Origin: Isoetes taiwanensis
Taxonomy: Eukaryota > Streptophyta > Lycopodiopsida > Isoetales > Isoetaceae
NCBI GenBank assembly: GCA_021234155.1
Contig: JAJEKV010000070.1
Location: forward strand, 7,055,889-7,119,888
Reading direction: 5' to 3'
Length of the DNA stretch: 64,000 nucleotides
Part shown: piece after piece, positions 39,117 to 48,940 of the stretch
Numbering within the stretch: the first letter of the stretch is position 1
How the letters are laid out: each line of letters begins with the position of its first letter
The notes under the pieces: model-generated
Seen by the model: only the letters and a program-made list of their open reading frames with translations
Database searches by the model: none
Told to the model about the DNA's origin: nothing
Position numbers and translations under genes: made by a program

Positions 39117-39253
39117 TCTTCTTCTTCTTCTTCTTCTTCTTCTTCTTCTTCTTCTTCTTCTTCTTCTTCTTCTTCTTCTTCTTCTTCTTCTTCTTCTTCT
39201 TCTTCTTCTTCTTCTTCTTCTTCTTCTTCTTCTTCTTCTTCTTCTTCTTCTTC
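39117..39253 (+). repeat. (TTC)n tract abutting the CACTA ORF
   Basis: About 45 TTC repeats run directly into the first CACTA exon. In that exon's frame the tract reads TCT (Ser) and meets no stop, so a poly-serine extension is formally possible. Confidence 0.95.
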
Positions 39254-39905
39254 ACATGGAGTCTTGTCAAATTCATCGTCCTCGTTGTCTTCATCATCTC
39301 ATCAACCAAGTAGGAAAAGAGCAAGACGAGACCCAAGCATAGCTTTCTATCTTCAACGGCGAACTTGTTGGTGCAACAAATGCAAAGGCAAGATTAGTCG
39401 TTCCTATCAGATTCGTCAACAACACGAAGCAAGATTTGGTCTTTGTCGAACTCGGCCAAGCCAACTTCATGAAGGACGCGACCTTGAACAAGATGAAAAA
39501 TGTGTAAGTTGGCTCCTTTAAATGATTTCATTTTACTACCTATTTGCTTAGATATATATTATAAATGTTTGCCTATCTTCTAAGTATTTGCATCATAATT
39601 TAATATTTGCTTTATATTATGTAAATTAGATCTACGATGAAATATGTCCTTTTTCTTTTGTTATCATTATTTGTAGAATAGAATAAGAATAAAATAGATT
39701 TTTCTCATTTTTTATTCTATTCTATTTGGTGCATGTAGTCCTCACATGAAGCACCTAGCTCACACGATGCATTCATTGGTGAGGATGTGATTAATGATAC
39801 CATCAAAAATTTCTTTCCAATAAATGACCAAGCCAATGATAGCAAAAAAGATGATGGTGCACATGCTGGCAATGTAAATGACAACTGTATTGTATTGTAT
39901 TGATC
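39254..39905 (+). pseudogene. CACTA transposase, N-terminal exons
   Basis: Exon A (to 39503) has a Ser-rich start, then a basic patch (RKRARR) and a Cys motif CWCNKCKGK followed by RSYQIRQQH, typical of the N-terminus of TNP2-like transposases. It ends at a good donor, TGT|GTAAGT. Exon B (39739 onward, after a GCATGTAG acceptor) continues in frame with an acidic stretch beginning SSHEAPSSHDAF. It is cut by the LINE 3' end near 39905. The remaining transposase resumes at 50730, so in its present form the gene is disrupted. Confidence 0.75.
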
Positions 39906-40744
39906 ATGCTCCGTCGAACCTTGAAGGTTATGGAGCCATAATTACAGAGTATTTACTTTTATCAATAAATCTCGGTGTGATTCTACCGATTTAAGATATG
40001 GACCTAAACTTGATGGATCTATATCGAACAGCATATATAGATTGTTTGCATCTATGTGAAATTTTGCTCTAATGTCTTGGTATGCTGAACAATCCAATAA
40101 GACGTGCTGCTCATCTTCAACCTCGTGCCAGTCACATAAGGTACATATTCTTTCTTCTCATGCCACAGAAGCCCATCTCCCTGTCTCAATATTTAAATGA
40201 TGTGAGCATGTTCTATAGCGTGCTATTATTTTTCTCAAGAACAAGGGAATGTGCGATCTTACATACTGCTGATCCGTATATGTGAGCATCGGATTTATTT
40301 CAGTGGAATAAAAGGTCATTCTGGTACCTTTTTTTAGCCATATTCGTTCCAGTGCCTTTTGTTGTATGACATCTCTAGCACCAGGCTTCGGTGTCGAGCC
40401 AATTTCGCTAGATCTATCCCCCAAATCCCGCCCAATTCAAGACATCCTTATACCACCACGAGTCCATAGAATGCAGCAATGCTTGTTTTGAAAGCCTCTC
40501 ATCATTCTGCTGCCACACCCGATTTACAAAGTTTATAGTCTGGAAGAGGGCTTCTGCTTCTAGCGGAATTAACCCTGTTTCTGCCAATAAGATTGCATAT
40601 GGTGTTTGCGCCTTAACGCCCAGCTCCTCCCTTATGAATAGCTTCAATACTTGCTCTATCTGTTGCCAATGCTTGCTTGTTGTGCCAGGCCCCCAAATCG
40701 GTGCTCCATAGAGCACTACTGTCTGCACCAAAGTTTTAAATAAG
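39905..40744 (-). pseudogene. LINE ORF2, C-terminal part
   Basis: Read from 40744 downward the frame opens LFKTLVQTVVLYGAPIWGP, the thumb-region signature after the LINE reverse-transcriptase domain, and continues to 40414. The frame then shifts (40424-40158). Near 40130-40085 it carries CDWHEVEDEQHVLLDC, the C-terminal Cys/His motif of plant LINEs. The 3' end is a short AATAC repeat (about 39890-39905) lying against CACTA exon B. The N-terminal part is at 48941-50625; the two were separated by the 8.2-kb element. Confidence 0.85.
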
Positions 40745-41318
40745 CATTAGAAAAAAAGTGGGGTCTCGTGGTGTCCCCATAAGAAATGACTTATTTTATT
40801 TTTACCTCATCTTACTTTTTTTTTAGTTGGTGTTTTCAAGGGGCAACCAAAATTAATTCGAATTTGGAGATATCTATATGTCCAATGTATTTTTGCCACG
40901 TTGCCACATAAAATCCTTAAGCAAATCCACGGGAAATTCTCACGAAGAACGAAACCCTTCCTGCTCGTGTGCTTAGATTGTGCATTCGTGTTGCAGATTC
41001 AGGCTCCCCTTTGCCTTCGAATTTATTGCTACCAAGATACAAAGGTTCGTGATCCAAGGAATGCGGTTATTTCTCTCCAGGTATCATTCTTTAGGTAAGT
41101 CAGATTTGCCCTCCGGTTCTAGTTTGGGGATTGATCTCTAAGTTTGAATTTCATTTCCCACACACAAGAATTTGAATTTTTGAATATGTTTTGAGCCCTA
41201 AGATTTGAATTCAAATCTCCCACATTGAGCCCTAAGATTTGAATTCAAATTTCCCACAAATCATCAGATATATAACAGTGATGGATCCCAATTGTAAGAT
41301 TTTTGGCCTGTTCTTACC

Positions 41319-43803
41319 ATGGTTCAACTTAGAATTATCCTTCCTTCAGCAGAATATGGAAAAGCAAGCACTTCTACAGCTGGGCAGCAAGGAAAGAAGA
41401 TCGATTTGAATGCTTTGCGAATGAGTGGAGCTAAAAATTATGACATTTGGGCTGTAGGAGAACTGTACCCACGAAATCCTGCGACAGGAAAGCATCCTGT
41501 TTTCACTTGTTTAATAGGGCTTGTCAAATTCGTGTGTGAAGGGCGGGCAGGGCTACTTGGCTACTGCGAGAGCATGGCATTCCATAACATGGAATTGACC
41601 ATTCACATTAATAGACTTTCATATTCTTTGCAGCAGAAAGAAGTGGAGTCTTGTAATTTGAAAAAGGAAATTGAAGAAAAGGGAAAGTTAATTCATCAAT
41701 TGAAAAAGAGAGCTTTACAATTGGAACAAGATGTTGGAATGCTGGAGACTGTTGTCAAACAAGCAGAGAATGACAGGAATTCAGCAGCAAATAATGCCAA
41801 GCAAAATAAGGCACAGGTCTGCATGCTACAAAGGAGGTTAGATAGATTAAAAAAAAACAGCTTTTGGGCTTAGAGAAAGGAAGAGGAAGGTGAAGCCAAT
41901 CAATGAGTTAAATATTCGATGTGGGGCTTATCGTAGGAGAATATATGCCATCAAGCAAGTATTGGAGACAAAGAAAAGCAATGATGGTGTACGAGATAAT
42001 GTTGTAAAATTGTAAGGAGCATTGCTTCAAAGGAGGAGATTTTAGCGATGCTAAATGCACCAGGAAACAATGACTTAAGAAAGTCTGTTATTAACATGGT
42101 TGTTAGTGAAGTATGCTCTACAATAGATGTTGACAAGGTGCAAAGTATTTGTGATTCGGCTGGAATAAGCAATGCAGCTTATAGATTGCTATGCAAGCCA
42201 TTTTATGATGCATTAAAAACATTTGGAACCAATAAAGTAATTGTTCCAAGGCCACATTATGTGAATAAAGTAAGAACAAGAAGGAACATTATGATCGGAG
42301 AAATTTTAGGAGGAATGCACTCCATAAATTGTAGTCCACCGAGCTCAAGCGAGCTGCAAGGACCTCAAATAGGTACGAAGACAACTAGATCTAAAAATGG
42401 TAAGAGTACTAGATCTAGAAAAATTTATGATAACACTAATAATTCTGTTATGATCAGTCTTAATGAAAAAAATAACTTATGGTTTGACCTTGAAAATGTC
42501 TTGAAATTTATGGTGGTGTTTTACAATTTACATGAGGATGATGTTGATGGGCAGCTGCAAGTGTGCTTGAAGCTTGATGAAATGGAGCTTACACACAAAG
42601 TCAAGTATGAGAGAGTATCATTGACGTTAATGAACATGGCATTCTCCCCCGATTATGAAAAGCAAAAGCTGTTGAAGAAGAAAAAGAGAGAGGCTGATTG
42701 GTTTTCCGTCCAATCGGAAGACCATACGTGGTGGTTAGGGCTTTTCCAAGTTCGAAAAGAGAATTTTGAAGTGTTAAAGTGGGTGTTTGATCAAACGAAC
42801 ATTCCCACGCTAATTGACAGCTATAATCATGGTGAGAAATTGATTGTTGAAGGGTTTGGGTCATTTTGTGTTCACTTCCATATGGCTTCCGATCTGAAAA
42901 CAGAGAAGGCCATGTATGGAATTGCTTCCTCAGGGGCAAAGACTACCAAGATGTGCTTATATTGCTACGAGACATTGAAAGACACAAGCACTGGTCGTGC
43001 AAAAAGTACTTTGAGGTGTGACCAAGGTCTTCCACCTACTCGGCATACAAAAGATACAGAATTCAGGCCAATACTACCAATTCCATTGGACAGGGTACAT
43101 TTTTGTACACTTCATGCTTTAGTTAGGATAGTTGAAAAAATGATTTTTCATTCAATTATTTGTTTGGAACATTAGGGATGAGAAAAGAACGAAAACAAGG
43201 AATCGAAATGTGTTGAGAAAGTTTTATCCATTCTTGGGTTTACATGGCGGATGTGTTACATTAGAAGTAGACACCAAAAGGTCAGTTGATGGAAGAAGTT
43301 CTATTCCAGCAAAGGTATCCATTGGAGGTGAGAAGGCAAAGCGTTTCTTATGCCAAAGTGATGATAAGAAAGGCTTGTATGATTTTGGTAAGAAGTTGAT
43401 AGATGCAGAATTAGACAAGACCAACAATGCATCCACAAGAAAACGGATTGCATGGAATACTTTGTCCGACCTAAACGTGCTGCTACAAAAGAGCTATTTT
43501 ACAGCAGAGGACAAGCGTAATTTTCGAAAGGATCACCGCATGCATTCACAAAGGCATACATTGATGCATGGGGAGAAAGCGAAGTTACTCATTACATACA
43601 TATAATTTATGCTCATGGACCTTGGTTTGCGGATAAATATGGAAGCTTAGCCATATGGAACACCCAAGGCATGGAAAAGTCGCACAAGCAGGCTAAGATG
43701 GCTTTCAATCGGAAAACTCAAATGTGGTGGAGGCTATGATTCTCGCCAATCCAATCCATTGCCGCAAATGGGACAATGGTTTTATCGAGGAGTGCTTAAG
43801 TAG
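41319..43803 (+). pseudogene. DDE-type transposase with frameshifts
   Basis: Four frame segments read as one protein of about 800 residues. The N-terminal part (41319-41873) has a Lys/Glu/Gln-rich coiled coil. A shift leads to an Arg-rich segment with CGAYRRRIYAIKQVL (41880-42017). The main segment (42048-43175) has a candidate first acidic residue in HMASDLKTEKAMYG, a CLYC zinc-type pair just after it, and a second in PLDRVHFCTLHALVRI. After a one-base shift near 43150, 43176-43605 continues. The last parts hold WNTQGMEKSHKQAK, a candidate catalytic Glu, then GGGYDSRQSNPLPQMGQW before TAG at 43801. This layout (D, CxxC, D-x-LHA, QGxEK, NPL) is that of RNase H-fold transposases, but I cannot name the family. 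An internal TAA lies at about 42015. Confidence 0.65.
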
Positions 43804-44887
43804 ACACGAGGAGAATTTGGCAAGGCGCATCTCCAACAGTTCATAATGCACTTGCGTAAGCTATGAAGAAACGAAGACAAAGAGCTTGGAGAAATTCAAA
43901 GCTAACAACAAAGATGATAGAATGGAGAAGGAAACGACGAAGGATTGGAAGCAAATACTCTTCCATTATTCGATCATGCCAACACCTTCAATGGGTAAGC
44001 ACTTGTTAGTTTGAGTTTGAATTTACTTTAGTTGCATGTGTAAAGTGTAATGACATAGCAGAGTAAAGTATATTTGCAAAAATATAGAAGAGTTAACACG
44101 CTGGTACATTTTTGCAGAGATAGTAAAGAAGCAAGGATGTGCGTGTTCAAAGGCATGGCACGCTTCTTGTAATATATGATATATAATGGTCTGTAATATA
44201 TATATATGTAACTAGTAGAGGTCCTGTAATATATGAGCAGAGGTCTATGAAACCTCCTCAGAAGCTATAAGCGAGGTCTCAGAGTAAACGTTTTGTATTG
44301 AGCTTGAACCGCTTTCAACTATTATGCCTCCGGATTTTCGAGAGAATCACTACTATTTTCAATGAGGTCTCTTCCAACTATATGCAGAGAATCACAAAAA
44401 CAAAGAATACTTTTTTTTTCTCAATTGGAAAGAATTTGAAAGAATTTGAAGCTTAGTGCTTAGTGTGCAGGTTCAGTGCTTGGCACGTTGATTAACAGGG
44501 CTTAGTGCCCTGTTAATTTCAAGCTTAGTGCTTAGTGTGCTTGAATGTGCAGGTTTAGTGCTTGGCACGTTAATTGTATTGGGTTTAAAAATTTTGAAGC
44601 CATTGATGTCTTCGAGTCTTATGTGACCGCCGTATTACACGACATTCTTTACAAACTTGCTCCACCTTCAATTTAAACGTGTTCCTCTTTTGCCCTTCAC
44701 AAAAAACAGCAATACTTTTCTTTTCTCATAGTGGAAAGAATTTGAAAGAATTTGAAGCTTAGAACTTGAGGGAAAGTTGCGCCTTTTATGAGCTTTTTAT
44801 GAGCATTTGTGAGCCTTCTATGATCTCGTACTAAATTTGATAGATAAATATGAGCTTGTGAATCCTGAAGTTTACACAGAATAATAC
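43804..44887. other. non-coding interior of the 8.2-kb element
   Basis: No gene is seen. The word GCTTAGTGCTTAGTGTGC and its neighbour GTGCTTGGCACGTT recur at 44450-44575, and GAAAGAATTTGAAAGAATTT recurs at 44428 and 44738. Confidence 0.45.
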
Positions 44888-45200
44888 AATACATTGTGAA
44901 TCTGGTTTTTACAGAAAAATACCATACATAGTCTATTATATTATATTGGAAGCCTGTTTTTACAAAAAGTCGTGCATGCATAAGCCTTGCACTCTTGTGA
45001 GTCTGGATCTTACAGAAAGATACCATACATAGCCTATTATATTATATTGGAAGCCTGTTTTTACAAAAAGTCGTGCATGCATAAGCCTTGCACTCTTGTG
45101 AATCTGGTTCTTACAGAAACTACCATACATAGCCTACTACATTAAGTTGGAAGACTGTTTTTACAAGAAACCTCGTGCATGCAAAAGCCCTACACGTTTT
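44888..45200. repeat. 100-bp tandem repeat, 3 copies
   Basis: AAGCCTGTTTTTACAAAAAG recurs at about 44950, 45051 and 45151, with CGTGCATGCATAAGCCTTGC between copies. It lies inside the 8.2-kb element, downstream of the 91-codon ORF. Confidence 0.9.
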
Positions 45201-45259
45201 TACACCTGTTTTTTTAAGAAACATCAAAACAGAATACATAGAGCCAAATCTGCAGCCAA

Positions 45260-45535
45260 TTATCTTTGCATGTTATAGCCTGGAGGGGGCATCTGAAGAT
45301 GGACTCGAAGGAGGATGCCATCTGCCTCCATGTCCATCCATAGAAGACGTTGATCACTAGGATTCACCCGATCAAGCCAGTTTTGAACTTTTTCACTAAC
45401 ACTTGCTCCTTGCTCTTTCAGTCGATTCACCTCGTAACAGCTAAAGGTCGCCACGAAAGTCATCTCCATGCCTGGATGGCTGGAAGCTGATGATTCTGCC
45501 TGAGCCCTTCGGGCAGTGACCTTGGTCCTGGCCAT
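45260..45535 (-). CDS. 91-codon ORF, N-terminus resembles a histone tail
   Basis: From an ATG in good context (ACAAATGGCC, at 45535) the frame encodes 91 residues beginning MARTKVTARRAQAES, then a Ser-rich linker, then a compact segment with CYEVNRLKEQG, KVQNWLDRV and RLLWMDMEADG. The frame stays open upstream, but that part is low-complexity (repeated GGAAGAAGCCGAGGGG). The first ten residues resemble the histone H3 tail; nothing after them does. It lies between the transposase and the three-exon gene in the 8.2-kb element. Function is unknown, and it could be one exon of a longer gene. Confidence 0.4.
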   Translation of the reverse strand: MARTKVTARRAQAESSASSHPGMEMTFVATFSCYEVNRLKEQGASVSEKVQNWLDRVNPSDQRLLWMDMEADGILLRVHLQMPPPGYNMQR

Positions 45536-45659
45536 TTGTTTGCAGGGAGGAAAAGAAGCCGAGGGGAAGAAAGGATGAAGGAAGTCGGAATGGATGAAGT
45601 CGGAAAGGAAGAAGCCGAGGGGAAGAATGGATGAAGGAAGCAACGCAAGCAACGCCCAA

Positions 45660-47064
45660 TATAAAGTGATTTCATAGTCCCATAATTTCGTCGTCCCATA
45701 ATTTCGTCATCCCTGAAATTTTCGTCATCCCATGATCATGAGGTATGATAATCTTCCATTAGGTATGATAAGGAGGTATGATAAGCTTCCATTAGACCAT
45801 GCACTTGTAGTTTTTAATCTTAGAGAACCTTACCTCACGTTTTCAAAGTTATTGTTTGTTTGGGGAAGACTTGTTTGTGATTGCAAATTTTGGGATAGAA
45901 TTGTTGCGAAATTTTATGTGGACCATGGTGTTGAACTTGGGAAAAATTGTTCATAATTGCAATTGAGGATATGGATTGCTGCAGACCTTTATGGTGGCGA
46001 AAACTAAAGTGGTTGGACATCCTAAACACAAAGAGAAAACATTGGCCCTAAGCCAAATACAATAACATTTCTAATGAAATGTCTTTGGAATGCAATGGTT
46101 GCCTGGAATTATAGGACATAAAAAGGACCTACGAGCTATTGAACTATTTAAGAATTATATTGATCCAAACAAAATCACTTCATGTCAATCATTGTCAGCA
46201 TGTTATATTCAAACGACATTACCATGCTTCCAGATTTGGCATATAAATCAATAATGCACTTTTAAAATTAAGAATCTTCTTGTTTCCAAATAAAAACTTA
46301 CCCATGATGTTGTACTAGGAAATGTCCCTTTACACCCGAGAATTTGATAACCATGAGTAAATACATTATGATGGAAAGTATGAGAACTTAGATTATACAT
46401 TAGGTTTTGTTCTGAGATTTTATACCAAGGGCTTACCATGTGCTTACAAAGTGCTTACCAAGTGGTTACCAAGTGGTAATATATGATTAAAAACTAAGCC
46501 TCAATAAGCCCTCTAATATGTTGGTATATCAACCATTATAAGCAAAGCCTTACCTAAGTATATCAACCATTATAAGCAAGGCTACATGGAGGAATATCAG
46601 ATGTTTCGTATTCTCTTCTATTTAATTCTTTACCTGAATCTTGAACACTATTTGATGCTATGCAATCTGGAAATGTGACCCCAAATAATGTTTCATGGTT
46701 CTGAATTCATGTTTCTCTTTCAATAATTATCATGCTGAAAATGGTCACTGCTGTGGCTGTTCTTCAACTGGGAACAGATAAATTTTCATCTCTTTTCATA
46801 TCTCTATTACATTTTAAATTAGCCGACTATTAGACTGAAAAGATGCCAGAGTGTTATTGCAGTAGCCGTGAACCATAGGGTTAGAATACATATTGCTGTT
46901 GTGTTCTCTTTTAATGCTGAAAATCCAATTAAAGGCCAATGTCGCACAAAGGACCTGCCTGAGATATTTCCTTATAGACAGATTGCCCCTCGAAGGGCCA
47001 CATTGCATGCAAAATAGGTTCAATTAATAACCAGATCCAATCTGCATGCAAAAGACACTGAATT
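45660..47064. other. non-coding interior of the 8.2-kb element
   Basis: No gene is seen. Short local repeats include GGTATGATAA (45740-45790), TTACCAAGTGG (46440-46470) and TATCAACCATTATAAGCAA (46527 and 46560). Confidence 0.45.
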
Positions 47065-48834
47065 CTAAAGTGTGAAAAGTAAAGGACAAAACCAATTTAA
47101 ACAAATGAATGAGACACCAGAGATTGAACCTGACAAAACCAAAAGCTCTCCTTTTTTTTTAACTTCTAACATTCTTATGCTTAACTTCTGCTGAGGTTTA
47201 CATTCCTTACATAGAACAGAGCATTCCCTACGATAGCCAACCTTTCTATCATCCAAATAAAATTGGAAGTCACCATAAATTTTAAAAGTGTTGAGATATT
47301 CTCTGCATTCAAGTAGCGACCAATCCTCTTCCACATTTAGCACCCTGTTAGGAGCATTGTCACAAAAAATAGTTAGTTCCATAAGTGGCGAGCTATTGCC
47401 ATGGTCTTCTACTACTCTCCACTGCCAATGGCCTTTCTCCTTTACTAGCTTCCTCCTCTCAACAAAAAAATTGCAATATAAAAGTTGTTTCGACAATCTG
47501 TACCTGCAAAAGAATGATTTATAAATATGTAACATCTACAAGTTATGAAAGAAAAATCAGAAAACTACCTGAAGACAAATGTATTTGTTGAAGGTGCACA
47601 TTCAGTGAGTTGCTCTCCTGTTTCGTGCTCCCTTCGCTTCCATATGCCAGAAAATATTTTTTCTAGGCTGGGGATTGGAACATCACGGACTGTATACGTT
47701 TGTGGAGCAACCTTAATTGATTTTTCAAACTGAAACAAATAGGAAAAAATATTGATTGGCAGAAACAACTTAAATGCACATCTAATTCCTCCACGTTCCC
47801 TCAGATTTCTATAAACTTCCCTTCCTAATTGCTCTTGATAGGCAGTGAGCAATTTTTGATCAGAGAACTCAGCTGCCATTGTTGTCAAAGCTGGTAAATC
47901 AATTTCTGCCAGCTTCCCTACACCTTTTGAAGATAAACTATAATGATATGTATGAAACCAGATGCCCCTGTCTCTCAAGCTCCTCTTGGAAGAGTCTCCA
48001 AATAACAAGTCACCTACTTTGAAATGGTAGACTTCAAGCACACCTGTTATACTCTTGGCTGAAACAACATCTATAAAATCTGAGGAACAAAGGCAATTAC
48101 ATGAGAGTGTAGGAAAAGACCATTTCTTTGCAATGCCCTCCTTTGCAATCGCTTGTGAATCGTATGCATGCTCCACAAGAATTTCCAATACTGTCTTACA
48201 GCCAGGACCAAATATAAATTCTTTCACACGTCCCTTCCAATGATTTGAACTGTCTTTTATTTTATGCTTTGATACACCATGATAACCAGAGGTTTTAGGC
48301 ATCATAGTTACCCAAGATCCAATTGAGACATCAAGCTCTTCCCATTCATCTTCATCGTTCTTCTTATTGCACAAAAATACTGTCTTTGCTCCAGATCTTA
48401 CATCTGCAACACAAAATCAAATACACTCAAGACTAAATAAGAACCCAGAAGATGATTCAAAAAGAACCTGGCAATACAATTCATTCCAGAAAACCTATTT
48501 CATCAAACTCACCGCTGTTGCAAAGAACACTAATCAAGCAGGTCTCTTCTGAGCAATTTGGATGCCGCCCAAGACCAGGCCGACTACGAAAATCAGTATG
48601 TTCAAAGTGGGAAAATCCAAACCTAAACCGAATGTTAGGTTGATTATCGTAGTGATTCGAGTTGTGTGTCTTTCGAGAATGGTATTTTCGAGCACAATTA
48701 CTTCCCACAACTATAATAAATGAAAGAGGCTCGATGTGGTGTTTCCAATTTGAAGTAAATGAGAAGTATCTTGAGAAAATATTAAACGTATCTTCATAGG
48801 AGATTTTTGGCTCGATATGGTGCCACATAGACAT
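47065..48834 (-). CDS. three-exon gene of unknown function inside the 8.2-kb element
   Basis: The exons are 48834-48513, 48403-47569 and 47503-47065, 531 codons plus stop. Both introns have canonical ends (G|GTGAGT...TTGCAG, then CAG|GTAGTT...TTGCAG). The phases agree exactly: exon 1 ends in phase 1, exon 2 in phase 2, and joining them keeps an open frame through CNSDVRSGAKTVF and STNTFVFRYRLSKQ. The protein has Cys/His-rich patches in exon 1 (HPNCSEETC, SNCARKYHSRK) and scattered Cys in exon 3 (ECSVLCKEC). I see no transmembrane segment or signal peptide. I recognise no family. ATG at 48834 is the first in frame, 86 bp inside the element's right TIR. The correct splicing frame argues for a real gene, either captured cargo or a second transposon gene. 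Confidence 0.6.
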
Positions 48835-48940
48835 GCCTTTTTAACACACAACTTGTTTCTTATTGGTGAAAAGGAAAAGCTGATGTGGAATTTTTGAATT
48901 TTTGAATGGGATGCAAGATGACTCCATTTTTTCTCTAATG

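Larger units (their letters stand above)
40745..48940. mobile_element. 8.2-kb TIR transposon, unassigned family
   Basis: The ends are 21-bp inverted repeats matching at 18 positions: left CATTAGAAAAAAAGTGGGGT (plus one base), right, inverted, CATTAGAGAAAAAATGGAGT (plus one base). Some similarity continues inward. The element sits precisely between the codons for GLKKL and LFKTLVQ of the LINE. A 2-bp AG lies on both sides, but dropping one copy would break the LINE frame, so the target duplication is uncertain. The contents are a DDE-type transposase (41319-43803, plus), 100-bp tandem repeats, a 91-codon ORF (minus) and a three-exon gene (minus). Length and cargo are unlike a simple cut-and-paste element. 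Confidence 0.75.

Noticed and set aside
45500-45535. Histone H3 gene
   Set aside because: Only the first ten residues resemble H3; the histone fold is absent.
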